64,000 nucleotides of DNA from contig NZ_CP092106.1 in NCBI RefSeq assembly GCF_029016485.1, positions 2,170,001 through 2,234,000 on the forward strand, read 5' to 3'. The notes below the pieces were generated by a model. It made no database searches. It was not told the DNA's origin and was given only the letters and a program-made list of their open reading frames with translations. This DNA is from Vibrio sp. JC009 (GTDB lineage Bacteria; Pseudomonadota; Gammaproteobacteria; Enterobacterales; Vibrionaceae). The translations under genes and the position numbers were made by a program. Within the stretch, counting starts at the first letter, position 1. Every line of letters starts with the position of its first letter. Below are positions 61,721-64,000 of this stretch, in pieces.

Positions 61721-62320
61721 TCAGAGCTTTTGCCTTCCCAATAACGAGTGGGACAGCGTCGTACCATCGACCAGCTCAAGCTCGCCGCCTACCGGAACAC
61801 CATGAGCAATCCGGCTGGCTGAGACTTCATGGGCGTGACAGAGTTCGGCGATATAGTGCGCCGTTGCCTCGCCCTCAACCGTTGGGTTTGTGGCGAGAAT
61901 GACTTCCTTGATATCACCGCGCTGAAGTCTGAAATCCAGCATATCAAGACCAATATCGCTCGGGCCAATGCCATCCAGTGGAGACAGATGCCCCATCAGA
62001 ACAAAATATCTTCCTGAATACTGACCTGTGGCTTCAACCGCGGCAATATCCGCCGGGCTTTCAACCACACAGAGCAAGCCGTTTTCCTGCCGCTTTGGGT
62101 TGCTGCAGATATGGCAGATATCTTCTTCAGTAAAGGTTCTGCACTCTTCGCAGTGACCAATTTCAGTCATGGCTTTTGACAGCGCATCTGCCAGTTGCAG
62201 GCCGCCTTTTCTGTCTCGCTGCAATAAATGAAAGGCCATACGTTGTGCCGACTTGGGGCCAACCCCAGGCAGGCAGCGCAAGGCCTCCATCAATTGCTCC
62301 AGCATATTACTGGTTCGCAT
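61721..62320 (-). CDS. recR: Recombination mediator RecR
   Basis: 199 aa. Helix-hairpin-helix [13 protein letters not shown], then a zinc finger [16 protein letters not shown], then Toprim with [12 protein letters not shown]. It works with RecF and RecO to load RecA at gaps. It is the last gene of the dnaX-ybaB-recR cluster, with 24 bases after ybaB. Confidence 0.98.
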   Translation of the reverse strand: MRTSNMLEQLMEALRCLPGVGPKSAQRMAFHLLQRDRKGGLQLADALSKAMTEIGHCEECRTFTEEDICHICSNPKRQENGLLCVVESPADIAAVEATGQYSGRYFVLMGHLSPLDGIGPSDIGLDMLDFRLQRGDIKEVILATNPTVEGEATAHYIAELCHAHEVSASRIAHGVPVGGELELVDGTTLSHSLLGRQKL

Positions 62321-62344
62321 TATTACTCGTACTTCTTGTGCGAG

Positions 62345-62677
62345 TTAGAATGGCATTTTCATGCCTGGTGGTAGTTGCATACCGCCAGTCACTGATGCCA
62401 TCTTCTCTTTCTGAGTCTCTTCAACGCGGCGTGCTGCATCGTTAAATGCTGCTGCGATAAGATCTTCAAGCATCTCTTTGTCATCTTCCATAAGGCTTTC
62501 GTCGATATCTACGCGACGAACACTATGGCTGCCAGTGATAGTAACTTTAACCAGACCTGCGCCTGACTCACCCGTTACTTCCATATTTGCAATTTCTTCC
62601 TGAAGCTTTTGCATACGATCTTGCATCTGCTGGGCCTGCTTCATCAGGTTGCCCATTCCGCCTTTACCACCAAACAT
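62345..62677 (-). CDS. ybaB: YbaB/EbfC nucleoid-associated protein
   Basis: 110 aa. A Met/Gln-rich N-terminal helix ([21 protein letters not shown]) and the tweezer-like core [17 protein letters not shown] are typical. It binds DNA as a dimer. The gene lies between dnaX and recR, the common bacterial order. Confidence 0.97.
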   Translation of the reverse strand: MFGGKGGMGNLMKQAQQMQDRMQKLQEEIANMEVTGESGAGLVKVTITGSHSVRRVDIDESLMEDDKEMLEDLIAAAFNDAARRVEETQKEKMASVTGGMQLPPGMKMPF

Positions 62678-62775
62678 GTTTTTCTCTCTGTTTGTTTACT
62701 TGAATATTCTGCACCAAATTACACTTCTCTTTTATATAGAGGCTAAAGAACACTTCTTCAACCCCGATGAGTTCT

Positions 62776-64000
62776 TTATATCGGTCTGACGCTATCTTCA
62801 TCCAGCTGTGCGGCAAACCTTTTAACAATAAATTCTACGTTGGGATCTTCTGCCAGGCTCTTGTGTGCTGACTGCAGTTTTCCCTGATAAATCTCTTCTC
62901 TGATTTCCAGAGGCGTTTTTCCCTGAGTACCGATTTCAACCGACAGGTGACACTCTTCACCCAATATCTGGTTAATGGACTGCAACAGCTCCTGCTGCGC
63001 CTTGTCTGTATTCAGGTGAGCGTGTGCTTCACGAAGGGAAAGCTCTATTGTTGAGCCCTGCTTCCTGAACGCTGAGTTTAACGCTAACTGCTCAACCAGC
63101 TTGGCGACATTCAGCCGCTGAATCAGCGCTGACCACTTATCCGACTCGATGGACTCTTTAACCAGCTTCTCTGTCATTTCCGGCGTTTTGGTGTGCTCAA
63201 GGGCCTGCTTTATCTGCGCTGGAGTGAACTCTTTCTTATCACTCACCTCTTCCTGAATTGTTGGCTTCCATTGATAGGGCTCGTCAGGAACAGAAGGTTT
63301 CTCAGCAGAAGATGACTGTTGCGGCACACTGGCTCTGTTTCCCGACTGATTAGGGATCCGGTCAAACACAGATGTGGCAGGCGCCGCATTAGACTTTTTT
63401 GCAGGCCGCGCTCCCGAAGGCTGGCGAGTAGCTCCCTGAGGGGCTGCATTTCGCTGTGAGCGCAATTGATGACGTAATCCGGCCAAACGTGGAGGAGACT
63501 GTGGCTGAGTCGGCTCAGGCTTCACTTCCTGTGCAGGCTTAGGCGTGCTCTGCTCTTGCTCATACTGCGGATAATCCGGCTCTTCTCCGTCATAGGCAGG
63601 CAGATCATCATAGCTTGGGCCATCAACTAGCTGCTGAGCTGGCGCAGGCTGGACCGGCTGACTTGTCTGTGGTTGAGAAGGGATCTGAGCCTGAGGTACC
63701 TGAGGCTGAATTGGCTGAGGCTCAGGTTTCGCCTGAGCAGGTACAGCCGGAGGATTTACCGGCGCACTCTGCTGCGCTTCAGCAGAGGGTAATACAATTT
63801 CAGAGGCGGCGTTCTGCACCTGAGGGCGGAACGCAATCATGCGCAATACAACCATCTCAAGCCCGATTCGTTCCGTCGGTGCCAGTGGCAGGTCTTCACG
63901 GCCTTTCAGCGCAATCTGATAACAAAGCTGAACGTCCTGAGGCGTCAGTTGCTTACTCAGCAGTTCAATTTTATCGGCGTCCGCTCTTTCTCTGTCCAGA
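62776..64000 (-). CDS. dnaX: DNA polymerase III subunit tau/gamma, 3' part only
   Basis: The frame is open to the window edge; the 5' part (ATPase domains I-III start) is missing. The visible part is the end of domain III (ERIGLEMVVLRMIAF), a long Pro/Gln-rich linker (domain IV) and the tau-specific C terminus (to DSVRPI). An internal A AAA AAG slippery site in the correct phase suggests that gamma is also made (see separate entry). It starts the dnaX-ybaB-recR cluster. Confidence 0.96.
   Translation of the reverse strand, partial: LDRERADADKIELLSKQLTPQDVQLCYQIALKGREDLPLAPTERIGLEMVVLRMIAFRPQVQNAASEIVLPSAEAQQSAPVNPPAVPAQAKPEPQPIQPQVPQAQIPSQPQTSQPVQPAPAQQLVDGPSYDDLPAYDGEEPDYPQYEQEQSTPKPAQEVKPEPTQPQSPPRLAGLRHQLRSQRNAAPQGATRQPSGARPAKKSNAAPATSVFDRIPNQSGNRASVPQQSSSAEKPSVPDEPYQWKPTIQEEVSDKKEFTPAQIKQALEHTKTPEMTEKLVKESIESDKWSALIQRLNVAKLVEQLALNSAFRKQGSTIELSLREAHAHLNTDKAQQELLQSINQILGEECHLSVEIGTQGKTPLEIREEIYQGKLQSAHKSLAEDPNVEFIVKRFAAQLDEDSVRPI
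63389..63415 (-). other. Programmed -1 frameshift signal in dnaX
   Basis: On the minus strand the heptamer A AAA AAG (63400-63394) is in the right frame (GCA AAA AAG). In the -1 frame the next codons are GTC and TAA (stop at 63391-63389). A Shine-Dalgarno-like GGGAG (63415-63411) lies exactly 10 bases upstream, the spacing I recall for E. coli dnaX. A downstream stem is not obvious. Confidence 0.85.

Overview
The window looks like part of the main chromosome of a Vibrio-type gammaproteobacterium. The evidence is gene order and protein similarity recognised by eye: the rsx operon with nth, znuABC, yecM next to argS, yejKLM with a tRNA-Pro, adhE, sppA-ansA, msrB/gapA/yeaD with yeaC nearby, glpTQ, and dnaX-ybaB-recR. 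Most of it is conserved core genome with moderate GC. No rRNA, CRISPR array or intact prophage was seen. The species cannot be named from the sequence alone.

Layout. 1-4317: the end of the rsx electron-transport operon (rsxC partial, rsxD, rsxG, rsxE) and nth. 4318-4986: a gene-free patch holding a REP-like palindrome pair and a second, diverged copy of the nth 3' end. 4987-8516: a diguanylate cyclase, two orphan periplasmic binding proteins and gloA. 8607-11997: yecM, argS and a HIT protein. 11998-13640: a likely small RNA and an unusual membrane AraC-type regulator. 13794-16916: the Zur-controlled znuA/znuCB zinc uptake locus. 17209-22388: a catalytically degenerate SDR, adhE and a voltage-gated K+ channel. 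22773-27782: asd, yejK, yejLM, tRNA-Pro(GGG) and a small membrane protein. 27846-34408: an orphan binding protein, then a response regulator/histidine kinase/sugar-binding-protein operon divergent from ptsG. 34675-37555: tRNA-Ser(UGA), two outer-membrane beta-barrel genes and an SDR. 37610-46599: an MCP, a dual-sensor GGDEF-EAL protein, topB and fadH. 46821-55795: sppA, ansA, yeaC, a lipoprotein, msrB, gapA, yeaD, rlmA and a ChaN-like lipoprotein. 55946-58711: a hypothetical gene, two divergent cysteine-cluster proteins, and a small accessory island (HEPN-family pair beside a tyrosine-integrase relic). 59188-64000: glpTQ, recR, ybaB and the 3' part of dnaX.

Three copies of a ~262-bp non-autonomous element (9255-9517, 17902-18163, 22405-22666) have termini equal to the outside end of Tn5/IS50. 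They make up most of the mobile DNA here.

How the genes work together. Several units suggest linked physiology. The response regulator/kinase/binding-protein operon facing ptsG looks like periplasmic sugar sensing that controls PTS glucose uptake. ZnuABC face each other across a Zur box. GlpT and GlpQ form a glycerophosphodiester utilisation operon. Four binding-protein genes lack any permease, and one protein fuses two binding domains to GGDEF-EAL, so orphan periplasmic sensing recurs in the window. The best candidates for undescribed biology are the RR-HK-SBP/ptsG locus, the AraC protein fused to a kinase-like module beside a probable sRNA, the HEPN gene pair abutting an integrase relic, and the Tn5-end MITE family.
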